64,000 nucleotides of DNA from Proteobacteria bacterium SG_bin4. Its GTDB lineage: Bacteria; Pseudomonadota; Gammaproteobacteria; Burkholderiales; Nitrosomonadaceae. The stretch is taken from contig LWDH01000016.1 of assembly GCA_002083395.1 (NCBI GenBank), positions 1 through 64,000 of the forward strand. The letters run 5' to 3'. Both the position numbers and the translations under genes were made by a program. Below are positions 44,624 to 51,641 of the stretch, piece after piece (the first letter of the stretch is position 1; the number at the start of each line of letters is the position of its first letter). Below the pieces are notes generated by a model, which was given only the letters and a program-made list of their open reading frames with translations, was not told where the DNA came from and made no database searches.

Positions 44624-44645
44624 AGCAACCGGCATGCCGCATGGT

Positions 44646-45419
44646 CTAGAACAATCCGGAAATCGAACGTGCCAAGCCATTTGTCAGTTCAGGCGCTGCT
44701 TCTTCGTACTGCAAATTAGCTTTATTGGCAGTGCTAACCACGCGAGTGCGGTATTTATTCATTTCGCTGACTTTGGTCGAAGATTGCCGTCTGGCGCCAC
44801 CGATGCCTTGTTTTGCGTCTTGCTGCCGGTCTTCACGCACAATCACGCCATCTTCGACCCGTTCGGCGATTTCCACATCGGTAATGGCCATAAAGGTCAC
44901 ATCCTTCACTGCTGCGTCGGCCAGTGTGCTGGCCAGACCAAATGCCGCGGCACCGGCCAATCCGCCGATACCGGCACCGCTCCAGCCGTCGATCGCGGCA
45001 CCGGTCGCGGTACCTACCGCAGCACCCAGCGCGGCGCTGCCCATACCGCCGTAACCAGCGCGCAATGCAGCTTCGGCAGCGGTCGGACTGGCTTTATCGA
45101 CGCTCAACACATTGACTTGCAACCAATAATGCGCCTCTTTCGGATTGTTGAGGATGCGATAACCTCTTGCTTCGAGTGCGCGAGCCACGGTCGCAGTGAT
45201 GTCGAAGTTGGTTTTGTCGGAGGTGTTGCGGACGTTGATATAGATTGTTCTTTGATCCGGCTCGACGGGATCGAGAAAAATGGTATCGCTCATTTTGGTT
45301 TGGACATCCAGATCTTTCTTGGCAATCGACGTATGAACCGCCGCGCAGCCGCTCAAGATCAAGGAAAAAATCAGCATCGCTGCCACTGCCCAAGTTGTCT
45401 TGTTGCTTACGTATCCCAT
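44646..45419 (-). CDS. TraT-like outer membrane lipoprotein
   Basis: About 257 residues. The lipobox LILSGC follows a hydrophobic start. The body matches the TraT complement-resistance/surface-exclusion family: VHTSIAKKDLDVQTKMSDTI, FLDPVEPDQRTIYINVRNTS, the long Gly/Ala-rich segment (YGGMGSAALGAAVG, about 120-165), and TRVVSTANKANLQYEEA near the end. No conjugation genes are nearby, so this is a chromosomal homologue. ATG 45419 has GGGAG upstream and gives a proper signal peptide; the longer frame from 45470 was rejected. Confidence 0.88.
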   Translation of the reverse strand: MGYVSNKTTWAVAAMLIFSLILSGCAAVHTSIAKKDLDVQTKMSDTIFLDPVEPDQRTIYINVRNTSDKTNFDITATVARALEARGYRILNNPKEAHYWLQVNVLSVDKASPTAAEAALRAGYGGMGSAALGAAVGTATGAAIDGWSGAGIGGLAGAAAFGLASTLADAAVKDVTFMAITDVEIAERVEDGVIVREDRQQDAKQGIGGARRQSSTKVSEMNKYRTRVVSTANKANLQYEEAAPELTNGLARSISGLF

Positions 45420-45531
45420 CGCATCTCCCGTTTGTTGGTTTGAAAAGAAAAAACGCTTAAAAGCGGCCACTACAATCGGACGCTATTGTAAATGACTTTA
45501 AGCCGCGCGGTGTATTGCGAGCGAATCCGGG

Positions 45532-45891
45532 TTACCAGCCGTAATAGTACGGCACATAGCTGGAGACGCCGTACAGACCGCCGTAATAAGGCCGCGAGTA
45601 ACCGCCAAAGTAACTGCCGTAACCGAAGTTACCGTAACCAAGTCCGCCACAACCCAAGCCGACGCATCCCGGTGTGAACCGTTGCGGCCTTGCCGATGGC
45701 ATGCCGCGCTGCGTGGCTTCCTTGAGCGCTGAGTTCAAAGCCGCATCGGTCGGCACGCTGAAGCGTTTGTTAACGGTTTCGGCGTTGAATTGCCGCTGTA
45801 TCTCGCTGATATCTGGCCCGGCCAGTGCATGATTGACCGTCAAAATTGCAAATGCCGCAATGGTAATAAACATGGTTGGGATGCTGTGCAT
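45532..45891 (-). CDS. Orphan Gly/Tyr-rich secreted protein
   Basis: The protein has 119 residues. A signal peptide (about 1-24, ending NHALA) is followed by a short helical part (about 25-70) and a C-terminal low-complexity tail rich in Gly and Tyr with two cysteines (GCVGLGCGGLGYGNFGYG, then YGGLYGVSSYVPYYYGW). I do not recognise the family. ATG 45891 has GGAGG eight bases upstream, which decides the start. It may be a surface or matrix protein; that is a guess from composition. Confidence 0.6.
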   Translation of the reverse strand: MHSIPTMFITIAAFAILTVNHALAGPDISEIQRQFNAETVNKRFSVPTDAALNSALKEATQRGMPSARPQRFTPGCVGLGCGGLGYGNFGYGSYFGGYSRPYYGGLYGVSSYVPYYYGW

Positions 45892-46148
45892 GGTATGCCT
45901 CCGTATCATGGATGTTTGAAAGCTATTATCAACTATCAGGCAAGCGATTGTAAATTTATCGGTCGCGAAATAGCTGAGTTTCCCGGTTGTCGTGCTGATC
46001 TGATAACGCTAACAGCGCGCCAACCTTGTTCATCAGACTGCCACACGTATTAATTGTTCGTGATAACGCTTCGATATTTTGTGCCGTCAAGTATTGCATC
46101 CATTCCAAACAATCAGAAGATGTTTTGGTGCTATCAGTGTGAGAATCA

Positions 46149-46508
46149 CTATCGTTTGTTTTTGCTACGTTCGATGCGCACGCCGAGTCGCTTGACGCCG
46201 CGGAGGATGCCGAGCTTGGCGACGCTGACCTTGACCCACGGCGATTGAAATTCGCTCAAAATGGTTTGTGCGATATGTTCGGCCAGTGCTTCCAGCAGCG
46301 AAAAATGTTTGTTTGTGAGAATGTCATTGATGCGATCAACGATTAATGCGTAATCGAGCGCATCGCCGATGTTGTCGGTCTGGCACGCACGGTTGCTGGG
46401 TAGCGCGATTTCCAGGTCGATGCGGATGGTTTGCGGGACGATGCGTTCCCACGGGTAGACGCCGATCAGCGTTTTGGCTTTGAAGTCGTGCAGAAAAATA
46501 ATATCCAT
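46149..46508 (-). CDS. folB: Dihydroneopterin aldolase
   Basis: The protein has 119 residues in the tunnelling fold. IIFLHDFKAKTLIGVYPWER (about 3-22) with the conserved Glu, LDYALIVDRI, and SLLEALAEHIAQTIL match FolB. It cleaves dihydroneopterin to 6-hydroxymethyl-dihydropterin and glycolaldehyde in folate synthesis. It diverges from plsY, a common arrangement in betaproteobacteria. Confidence 0.94.
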   Translation of the reverse strand: MDIIFLHDFKAKTLIGVYPWERIVPQTIRIDLEIALPSNRACQTDNIGDALDYALIVDRINDILTNKHFSLLEALAEHIAQTILSEFQSPWVKVSVAKLGILRGVKRLGVRIERSKNKR

Positions 46509-46589
46509 CGGTGATTCAGCGGTAAAATGGGCGTCCTTGCGTGTGCGAAAGCGGATTCTAATCTATTTTTTCCATGTGGTACTGATGAC

Positions 46590-47201
46590 ATGACATTATT
46601 GCTGTTTGCCGTACTGGCTTATGTGCTCGGCTCCGTGCCGTTTGCGATGCTTTCAAGCTGGATTTTTCAATTGCCCGATCCACGCACCTACGGTTCGAAA
46701 AATCCCGGCGCGACCAACGTATTGCGTAGCGGCAAAAAAGCCGCGGCGGTACTGACCTTGCTTGGCGACGCCGGCAAAGGCTGGCTGGCGGTGTTTTTGG
46801 CGCAAAGTTACGCGCCGCTGTGGGGATTGGGTGACGAAGCGGTCGCCGTGGCGGCGCTGGCGGTGTTTCTCGGGCATGTGTTCCCGCTGTTTTTGCGGTT
46901 CCAGGGTGGCAAAGGCGTGGCGACTGCGGTGGGGGTATTGCTCGGTTTGAATCTGTGGCTCGGATTGCTGGCGCTGGCAACCTGGCTGCTGGTGGCATAC
47001 GTTTGGCGCTTTTCGTCGCTGTCGGCGTTGATCGCGGCGGTATTGGCGCCACTGTACAGCATCGGTCTATTGGGTTTTGAAGCCGCTACGCTGGCGGTTT
47101 CGGCAATGTCGTTGCTGCTGATCTGGCGCCACCGGCCGAATATCGTCAACTTGCTGGCGGGCAAGGAAGGGCGTATCGGCGAGAAAAAATCCCCTGAGTA
47201 G
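46590..47201 (+). CDS. plsY: Acyl-phosphate:glycerol-3-phosphate acyltransferase
   Basis: The protein has 203 residues and five membrane segments. The three conserved PlsY cytoplasmic motifs are present: GSVPFAMLSSW, YGSKNPGATNVLRSGKKA, and LRFQGGKGVATAVGV. It makes lysophosphatidate from acyl phosphate, the first step of phospholipid synthesis. ATG 46590 gives the normal N-terminus. It converges with tsaD, with only two bases between the genes. Confidence 0.96.
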   Translation: MTLLLFAVLAYVLGSVPFAMLSSWIFQLPDPRTYGSKNPGATNVLRSGKKAAAVLTLLGDAGKGWLAVFLAQSYAPLWGLGDEAVAVAALAVFLGHVFPLFLRFQGGKGVATAVGVLLGLNLWLGLLALATWLLVAYVWRFSSLSALIAAVLAPLYSIGLLGFEAATLAVSAMSLLLIWRHRPNIVNLLAGKEGRIGEKKSPE

Positions 47202-47203
47202 TC

Positions 47204-48238
47204 TCAATCGCTCTCGGGTGTTTGCAGCATCGCCAAATTCCAGCGTGCATGCACATTGAAACTGCGCGCCGGTTGCCGGGCGGATTCCGGCATCGCTTGC
47301 AGCCGCATGGCGCCGGCAAACGCGATCATGGCGCCGTTGTCGGTGCAAAATTCCAGTTCCGGGTAAAACACCGTGGCGCCTTTGGCTGCCGCTTTGCGGG
47401 TTAGCGTGTGGCGCAGTTGTTCGTTCGCGCCGACGCCGCCAGCCACCACTAACTGTTTCAGTCCGCTTTGCGTCAGCGCTGCCAGCGATTTTCCGGTTAA
47501 CACTTCGACAACCGCTTCTTGAAACGCCAGTGCGATATCGGCGCGGATTTGCTCGCTGGTTTCCTGTTTGTTAAGCAAAGTCAGCACCGCGGTTTTCAGG
47601 CCGCTGAAACTGAAATTCAGATCCCCGCTGTTGAGCATCGGGCGTGGCAGTTTGAATTGCCCGGGCCGTCCTTGGCGGGCAAGCTGCGATAACGCCGCGC
47701 CGCCCGGATAACCCAATCCCAGCAATTTCGCGGTTTTGTCGAAGGCTTCACCGGCGGCGTCGTCGACGGTTTCGCCGAGCAAATGGTAATGCCCGACGGC
47801 GTCGACTTGCATCAATTGGGTGTGTCCGCCGGACACGAGCAAGGCAATAAACGGAAAAACCGGCGCCGGTTTCGAGAGTAGCGGCGACAGCAAGTGACCT
47901 TCGAGGTGATGGATACCGATCGCCGGAATATTCAATGCAAAACTCATCGCAGCGCCGATACTGGCGCCGACCAGCAATGCGCCGGCTAATCCCGGGCCTT
48001 GGGTGTAGGCGATGGCATCGACTTGGCGCAATGTGCAATTGGCGGCAGCGAGCGCTTGCGTGATCAGCGGCAGCACGCGCCGGATATGATCGCGCGACGC
48101 CAGCTCCGGCACCACACCGCCATATTCGCGGTGCATGGCAATTTGCGAATACAGCGTATGGCTGAGCAGACCGCGCTCAGTGTCGTAGAGCGCGATACCG
48201 GTTTCATCGCACGAGGTTTCGATGCCTAGTACTAGCAT
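47204..48238 (-). CDS. tsaD: tRNA N6-adenosine threonylcarbamoyltransferase
   Basis: The protein has 344 residues. LVLGIETSCDETGIALYD at the start, AYTQGPGLAGALLVGA, the metal-binding HHLEGH (about 110-115), LVSGGHTQL and VAGGVGANEQLR are the TsaD/Kae1 signatures. With TsaB, TsaE and TsaC it forms t6A37 in ANN-decoding tRNAs. ATG 48238 gives the family N-terminus. The frequent neighbour rpsU is not present beside it. Confidence 0.96.
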   Translation of the reverse strand: MLVLGIETSCDETGIALYDTERGLLSHTLYSQIAMHREYGGVVPELASRDHIRRVLPLITQALAAANCTLRQVDAIAYTQGPGLAGALLVGASIGAAMSFALNIPAIGIHHLEGHLLSPLLSKPAPVFPFIALLVSGGHTQLMQVDAVGHYHLLGETVDDAAGEAFDKTAKLLGLGYPGGAALSQLARQGRPGQFKLPRPMLNSGDLNFSFSGLKTAVLTLLNKQETSEQIRADIALAFQEAVVEVLTGKSLAALTQSGLKQLVVAGGVGANEQLRHTLTRKAAAKGATVFYPELEFCTDNGAMIAFAGAMRLQAMPESARQPARSFNVHARWNLAMLQTPESD

Positions 48239-48396
48239 GGCAATGGTGAAAAACTGTAATAGCGCTGTGTCGTCATACCGGTATTTTACCACCGGCGTGA
48301 GCGGTTAAAGTCGCAGCGAAGCATTGGTTAGGCTGTAACGAAAAACCGAGCTATGTTAAAGTTCGCTTTTTTATAGTTTCTAAGCAGGAGATCATC

Positions 48397-48600
48397 ATGG
48401 ATTACAGTTACGAATCGGAACAAACCAAATTCATGCGTGAATTTTTGGAAAAAAACCCGAAGATTCAGGAAAAGCGGATAGAAGCGCGTAGCCGCTGGTG
48501 GGATCGCGAACAAAATCTTGAGGAAAACAAGCGTTTCCAGGAATCGGCTGAGCCGATGAAACCGTATGTATACTTTGGCGGTTGGGGAAAAACTGATTAA
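48397..48600 (+). CDS. DUF3460 family small protein
   Basis: The protein has 67 residues, is highly charged, and has no signal or membrane segment. YESEQTKFMREFLEKNPKIQ and RSRWWDREQNLEENKRF match DUF3460, a betaproteobacterial family of unknown function. GCAGGAG precedes the ATG at good spacing. The last codons and the TAA stop lie within the left arm of a hairpin (48587-48630), so 3' structure may affect termination. Confidence 0.88.
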   Translation: MDYSYESEQTKFMREFLEKNPKIQEKRIEARSRWWDREQNLEENKRFQESAEPMKPYVYFGGWGKTD

Positions 48601-48630
48601 CTGCTTGCGCAGGCCATTAATCAGCGTTTC
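48587..48630. repeat. Short hairpin related to the ends of the MITE-like elements
   Basis: GAAAAACTGATTAA (48587-48600) pairs with TTAATCAGCGTTTC (48617-48630) at 12 of 14 positions, and a perfect inner hairpin CTGC-TTGC-GCAG sits between. The right arm is identical to the MITE terminal repeat. It is either a deletion remnant or a minimal member of the family. It overlaps the DUF3460 stop codon and may work as its terminator. Confidence 0.6.
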
Positions 48631-48674
48631 ATTGGCATCGATGTCATTGAGGGGTTGGCGTACAGCTATTTACC

Positions 48675-49166
48675 ATGAAAATATTAAGCATCTTATCGGT
48701 TGTAGGGTTGCTAACCGCCTGCGCCAATTTTCCGGATACGCAACAAAACACGCAGCGTTTTGAGGAAAAATTTTCCGGAGAACACGCCGCGCTGGCACAA
48801 TGCGTCGTTGCCAAATTGCAATCCGACGGGCGTTCATTTTTGCGCCCGCTGCAATTCAGAAACCGGCAATTCCCGGATATTCATGCTTCGGAAATTCATG
48901 CATACGATACCCGCTACTTGCGCGGCGCTATTGCTACCTATGCGCCTTCCAATCCCGATGCGGTGCTGATTTATGGCAGCCCGGAAGTGGAAGTGCAACC
49001 GGCCGATCAACGCAGCAAAAACGACCAAGCGCCTTACGCATTCGCGTTGCTGTTGCAGCAAACCGATGACCGCAGTGTGCAAGCTTCGCTGCGAGGTGAT
49101 GCGTTTTTCGGTCAGATTGCATGGAAAATGCTGCAGAGCTGTGCGGCGTCTGCAACAAATCCTTAG
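48675..49166 (+). CDS. Putative lipoprotein of unknown function
   Basis: The protein has 163 residues. MKILSILSVVGLLTAC is a clear lipoprotein signal with Cys at residue 16. The mature part is mixed alpha/beta with no motif that I recognise. Its stop (TAG) overlaps the stop of the convergent SDR gene by four bases. Confidence 0.75.
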   Translation: MKILSILSVVGLLTACANFPDTQQNTQRFEEKFSGEHAALAQCVVAKLQSDGRSFLRPLQFRNRQFPDIHASEIHAYDTRYLRGAIATYAPSNPDAVLIYGSPEVEVQPADQRSKNDQAPYAFALLLQQTDDRSVQASLRGDAFFGQIAWKMLQSCAASATNP

Positions 49167-49999
49167 TTGCTGTTGCCGGATTTGGCGAGCAGCACATCTA
49201 ATGCGCGCGTGCTAAGAATACGCTTGAGAAAGCCAAACAGATAGGTTGGTACCGTGACGTAGTAGCGCGGCTTTGGATTTTCCGCTTCCAGCGCATGGAT
49301 GACGCGTTTCAGCACCGCTTCGGGCGGTAAGGTGAACGGCACGACGGGTCCGGGTTTGTTCAACCGGGCTAGCACTCCCTGGTATTTTTCGCGGTGGAAG
49401 CTATTCTCGATGTCGATATACTTTGCCAGCGCTTCAACCGCATTGGCGCGGAATTTGCTGGCAATCGGACCGGGTTCGATCAGGCTGACATAGACATTGC
49501 TGCCGCGCAGTTCCAGCCGTAACGTATCGCTTAGTCCTTCAATAGCGTATTTGGAGGCGTTGTACGCACCGCGGAAAGGCAATGCGACAAAACCCAGCAC
49601 CGAGCTGTTCTGGATGATTCGCCCGTAACCTTGTTTGCGCATTACGGGCACCGCTAGATTGGTTAATTCTTGCCAGCCGAAAACATTGGTTTCAAATTGC
49701 GCGCGCAATGCGTCGCGATGCAAGTCTTCAACTGCGCCAGGTAAGCCGAATGCGCCATTGTTGAACAGCGCGTAGAGTTCCCCGCCGGTGCGCCGCAACG
49801 TTTCTTCAAAGGCAAAATGAATCGAATTGGAATCGTTTAAATCCAAACGGAAACTCTCGAAGCCTTCAGTAAGCAATGATTCGACACTATCGCGTTTCCT
49901 TGCCGTGGCAAATACCCGATAGCCTCGTTCTCGCAGTCCTTTTGCAACGCAATAGCCGATGCCGCTGGAACAGCCCGTGATCAGTATGGTTTTTGTCAT
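49163..49999 (-). CDS. Short-chain dehydrogenase/reductase (SDR) family oxidoreductase
   Basis: The protein has 278 residues. The cofactor loop TGCSSGIGYCVAKGLRERGY (TGxxxGIG) lies at the N-terminus, NNGAFG at about 85, the catalytic Ser in NSSVLGFVALP, and Y-x3-K in YNASKYAIEGLSD (about 155). It is a classical SDR. The ATARKRDSVESL after the second strand suggests NADP use. The long C-terminus (about 190-278) is typical of the oxidoreductases often annotated as YbbO-like. Substrate unknown. Confidence 0.88.
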   Translation of the reverse strand: MTKTILITGCSSGIGYCVAKGLRERGYRVFATARKRDSVESLLTEGFESFRLDLNDSNSIHFAFEETLRRTGGELYALFNNGAFGLPGAVEDLHRDALRAQFETNVFGWQELTNLAVPVMRKQGYGRIIQNSSVLGFVALPFRGAYNASKYAIEGLSDTLRLELRGSNVYVSLIEPGPIASKFRANAVEALAKYIDIENSFHREKYQGVLARLNKPGPVVPFTLPPEAVLKRVIHALEAENPKPRYYVTVPTYLFGFLKRILSTRALDVLLAKSGNSN

Positions 50000-50018
50000 T
50001 GAAGTAATCAGTTAACTG

Positions 50019-50107
50019 TATAATTTTTAGCAAGAAGGTTGTTGGCTGCTTAAAGTCGCTTCCCGTCGCTAAGCTAACCTTCGCCGCTATTGCGGCTCTG
50101 CTTTTTT
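50019..50107 (+). ncRNA. Candidate small RNA or structured leader upstream of DUF6164
   Basis: A TATAAT at 50019-50024 has TTGTCA (49993-49998) 20 bases upstream, a somewhat long spacer. The following 80 bases fold: GAAGGTT (50034-50040) pairs perfectly with AACCTTC (50076-50082) around an inner stem, and GCCGC-TATT-GCGGC (50083-50096) is followed by TCTGCTTTTTT. No reading frame is present. It could be a small RNA or an attenuating leader of the gene at 50135. Confidence 0.3.
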
Positions 50108-50134
50108 AGAAAATAACACAACCGACGAGGATTC

Positions 50135-50500
50135 ATGGCAAAAATTTTATTCCGGTTAAACGGTGTTCCTGACGACGAAGCACACGATGTGCGCGAGTTG
50201 CTGATCGAAAATGCGATTGATTTTTATGAAACATCGGCAGGGAATTGGGGCGTGTCAATTGCAGCGATATGGCTTACAGATGACAGCCAATACGAAAAAG
50301 CCCGCGCGCTCGTGGATGCTTATCAACAGGATCGCAGCGTACGAATGCGCGAAGCATACGAACATGCGAAACGCAATGGGAAAAACCGAAACTTTCTAGG
50401 ATCGGTTAGAGATAACCCCGTCAGTTTTGCGGTGCATCTGGCGCTCGCTGCTTTGGTTCTTTATTTATCGGCAAAATTGGTGCTGGATCTGGCAGCATAG
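50135..50500 (+). CDS. DUF6164 family membrane-anchored protein
   Basis: The protein has 121 residues. The soluble N-terminal part (about 1-70; KILFRLNGVPDDEAHDVREL, NWGVSIAAIWLTDD) looks like a small sensor or DUF2007-like fold. A basic linker and one C-terminal membrane segment (about 98-118; FAVHLALAALVLYLSAKLVL) complete it. I believe it matches DUF6164; function unknown. GAGGA lies upstream of the ATG. Confidence 0.7.
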   Translation: MAKILFRLNGVPDDEAHDVRELLIENAIDFYETSAGNWGVSIAAIWLTDDSQYEKARALVDAYQQDRSVRMREAYEHAKRNGKNRNFLGSVRDNPVSFAVHLALAALVLYLSAKLVLDLAA

Positions 50501-50603
50501 ACAAGTTTTATCGAGCCAACAATTTTTATCGCTTTATGCGGTATGATACCGATCGAAAATCTGTTTTACCTCGTAACCTTTAATATTATTTAGGAGAAAA
50601 GAC

Positions 50604-51125
50604 ATGAAAAATATATTTAGAACAGTGGCTTCTTTATTGGCTTTTACACCATTGCTGGTTCAGGCAGGTGGCGATCCTGAACACGTTAAATTTCCTAAAG
50701 ATTACGATAAAAATTTTACCCTGTATGCCACGATGAACCGTGCAAATCAGACGCAACTGGCGAAGCTGTATGCCAATGAAGCCACCATTTCCAGCTATAA
50801 GCAAGGAAAACATGGCGGGTCGGGTGCAGTTGTGGTAATGGAAATTTATACGCCGAAAAAAGATGCAGAAGGTAAGCCGATTCCCGGTAGCGATGGTCTT
50901 TTTGAAATCGATTCTTTGGCAGCAGTGGCTGTAATGGAAAACAGAAGTGATTGGGACGCATCTTTTCCAAAAGAAAACCGGACAGGCGACTGGGGTTTCG
51001 CACTTTACAATCCGGATGGCAGCGTGAAAAGCAACGAACTGAATTGTGTTCAATGTCACACACCATTGCAAGCGCAGGATTTCCTGTTTACTTACCAGAA
51101 ATTGGTTGATTTTGTGAAAAAATAA
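50604..51125 (+). CDS. Cytochrome P460 / c'-beta superfamily protein lacking the P460 lysine
   Basis: The protein has 173 residues. A signal peptide (about 1-21, ending LLVQA) leads to a periplasmic beta-sheet protein with one c-type heme site, CVQCH at 148-152. The fold landmarks FPKDYDKNFTLYATM, VVVMEIYTPKKDAEGKP and GDWGFALYNPDG match the P460/c'-beta superfamily. In P460 of N. europaea the heme is cross-linked to a Lys in TVTVKEL (from memory). The aligned residue here is Met79 in AVVVMEI. It is therefore more likely a c'-beta-like or related NO-binding or electron-transfer protein than a hydroxylamine-oxidising P460. A strong AGGAGA precedes the ATG. Confidence 0.85.
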   Translation: MKNIFRTVASLLAFTPLLVQAGGDPEHVKFPKDYDKNFTLYATMNRANQTQLAKLYANEATISSYKQGKHGGSGAVVVMEIYTPKKDAEGKPIPGSDGLFEIDSLAAVAVMENRSDWDASFPKENRTGDWGFALYNPDGSVKSNELNCVQCHTPLQAQDFLFTYQKLVDFVKK

Positions 51126-51196
51126 TCAACTGCTGAACAAATTTGGCGGATAGTACTGCTATCCGCCGATCATGCAACGGATAGCACCATTTCAGT

Positions 51197-51583
51197 ATGA
51201 GCTCTGATTCCGACGGTCGGATGCCGGTGGCTGCTGTAATCAATTTGGATAGATTGAATGCGTTACGGCAACTGGACCCGGGTGGTAACACGGCGTTTCT
51301 GAAGAGATTAGTCAATATTTTTTTAGTGTCTACCCCCGAGTTTGTCAAGAACATCGAAACAGCTATTCAAGCGGGTGACCGTGCTGAGCTTGTACGAGCA
51401 GCGCATTCATTGCGATCAAGCGCGGCCAATGTGGGCGCTGAAAAACTTTCCGAGATTTGCCGGTTGTTGGAAGAATCCGGCGATCATTTGCAAAGCGATA
51501 GCATCGTTAATTTGCTGTTGCGATTGCGGTATGAGTTCCGGTCAGTGATGAACGCGTTGCAGCAATTGCAGGGGGATTTGTGA
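51197..51583 (+). CDS. Hpt (histidine phosphotransfer) domain protein
   Basis: A helical bundle of 128 residues. VRAAHSLRSSAANVGAEKLS (about 73-92) has the phospho-accepting His and the following Ser-rich turn of Hpt domains. It stands alone with no sensor kinase or response regulator gene adjacent, so it would relay phosphate between proteins encoded elsewhere. Confidence 0.88.
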   Translation: MSSDSDGRMPVAAVINLDRLNALRQLDPGGNTAFLKRLVNIFLVSTPEFVKNIETAIQAGDRAELVRAAHSLRSSAANVGAEKLSEICRLLEESGDHLQSDSIVNLLLRLRYEFRSVMNALQQLQGDL

Positions 51584-51641
51584 TGTCGACTGAGATTGCT
51601 GTGATGCTGAAATTGTAACGAGAAATTAAAGCTTTAATGCT

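Noticed and set aside
45419..45470. Longer start for the TraT-like protein
   Set aside because: It would put 17 polar residues before the lipoprotein signal; the ATG at 45419 has its own GGGAG site.
49163..49166. Overlapping convergent stop codons of the lipoprotein and SDR genes
   Set aside because: Such tail-to-tail overlaps are common in compact genomes and not notable on their own.
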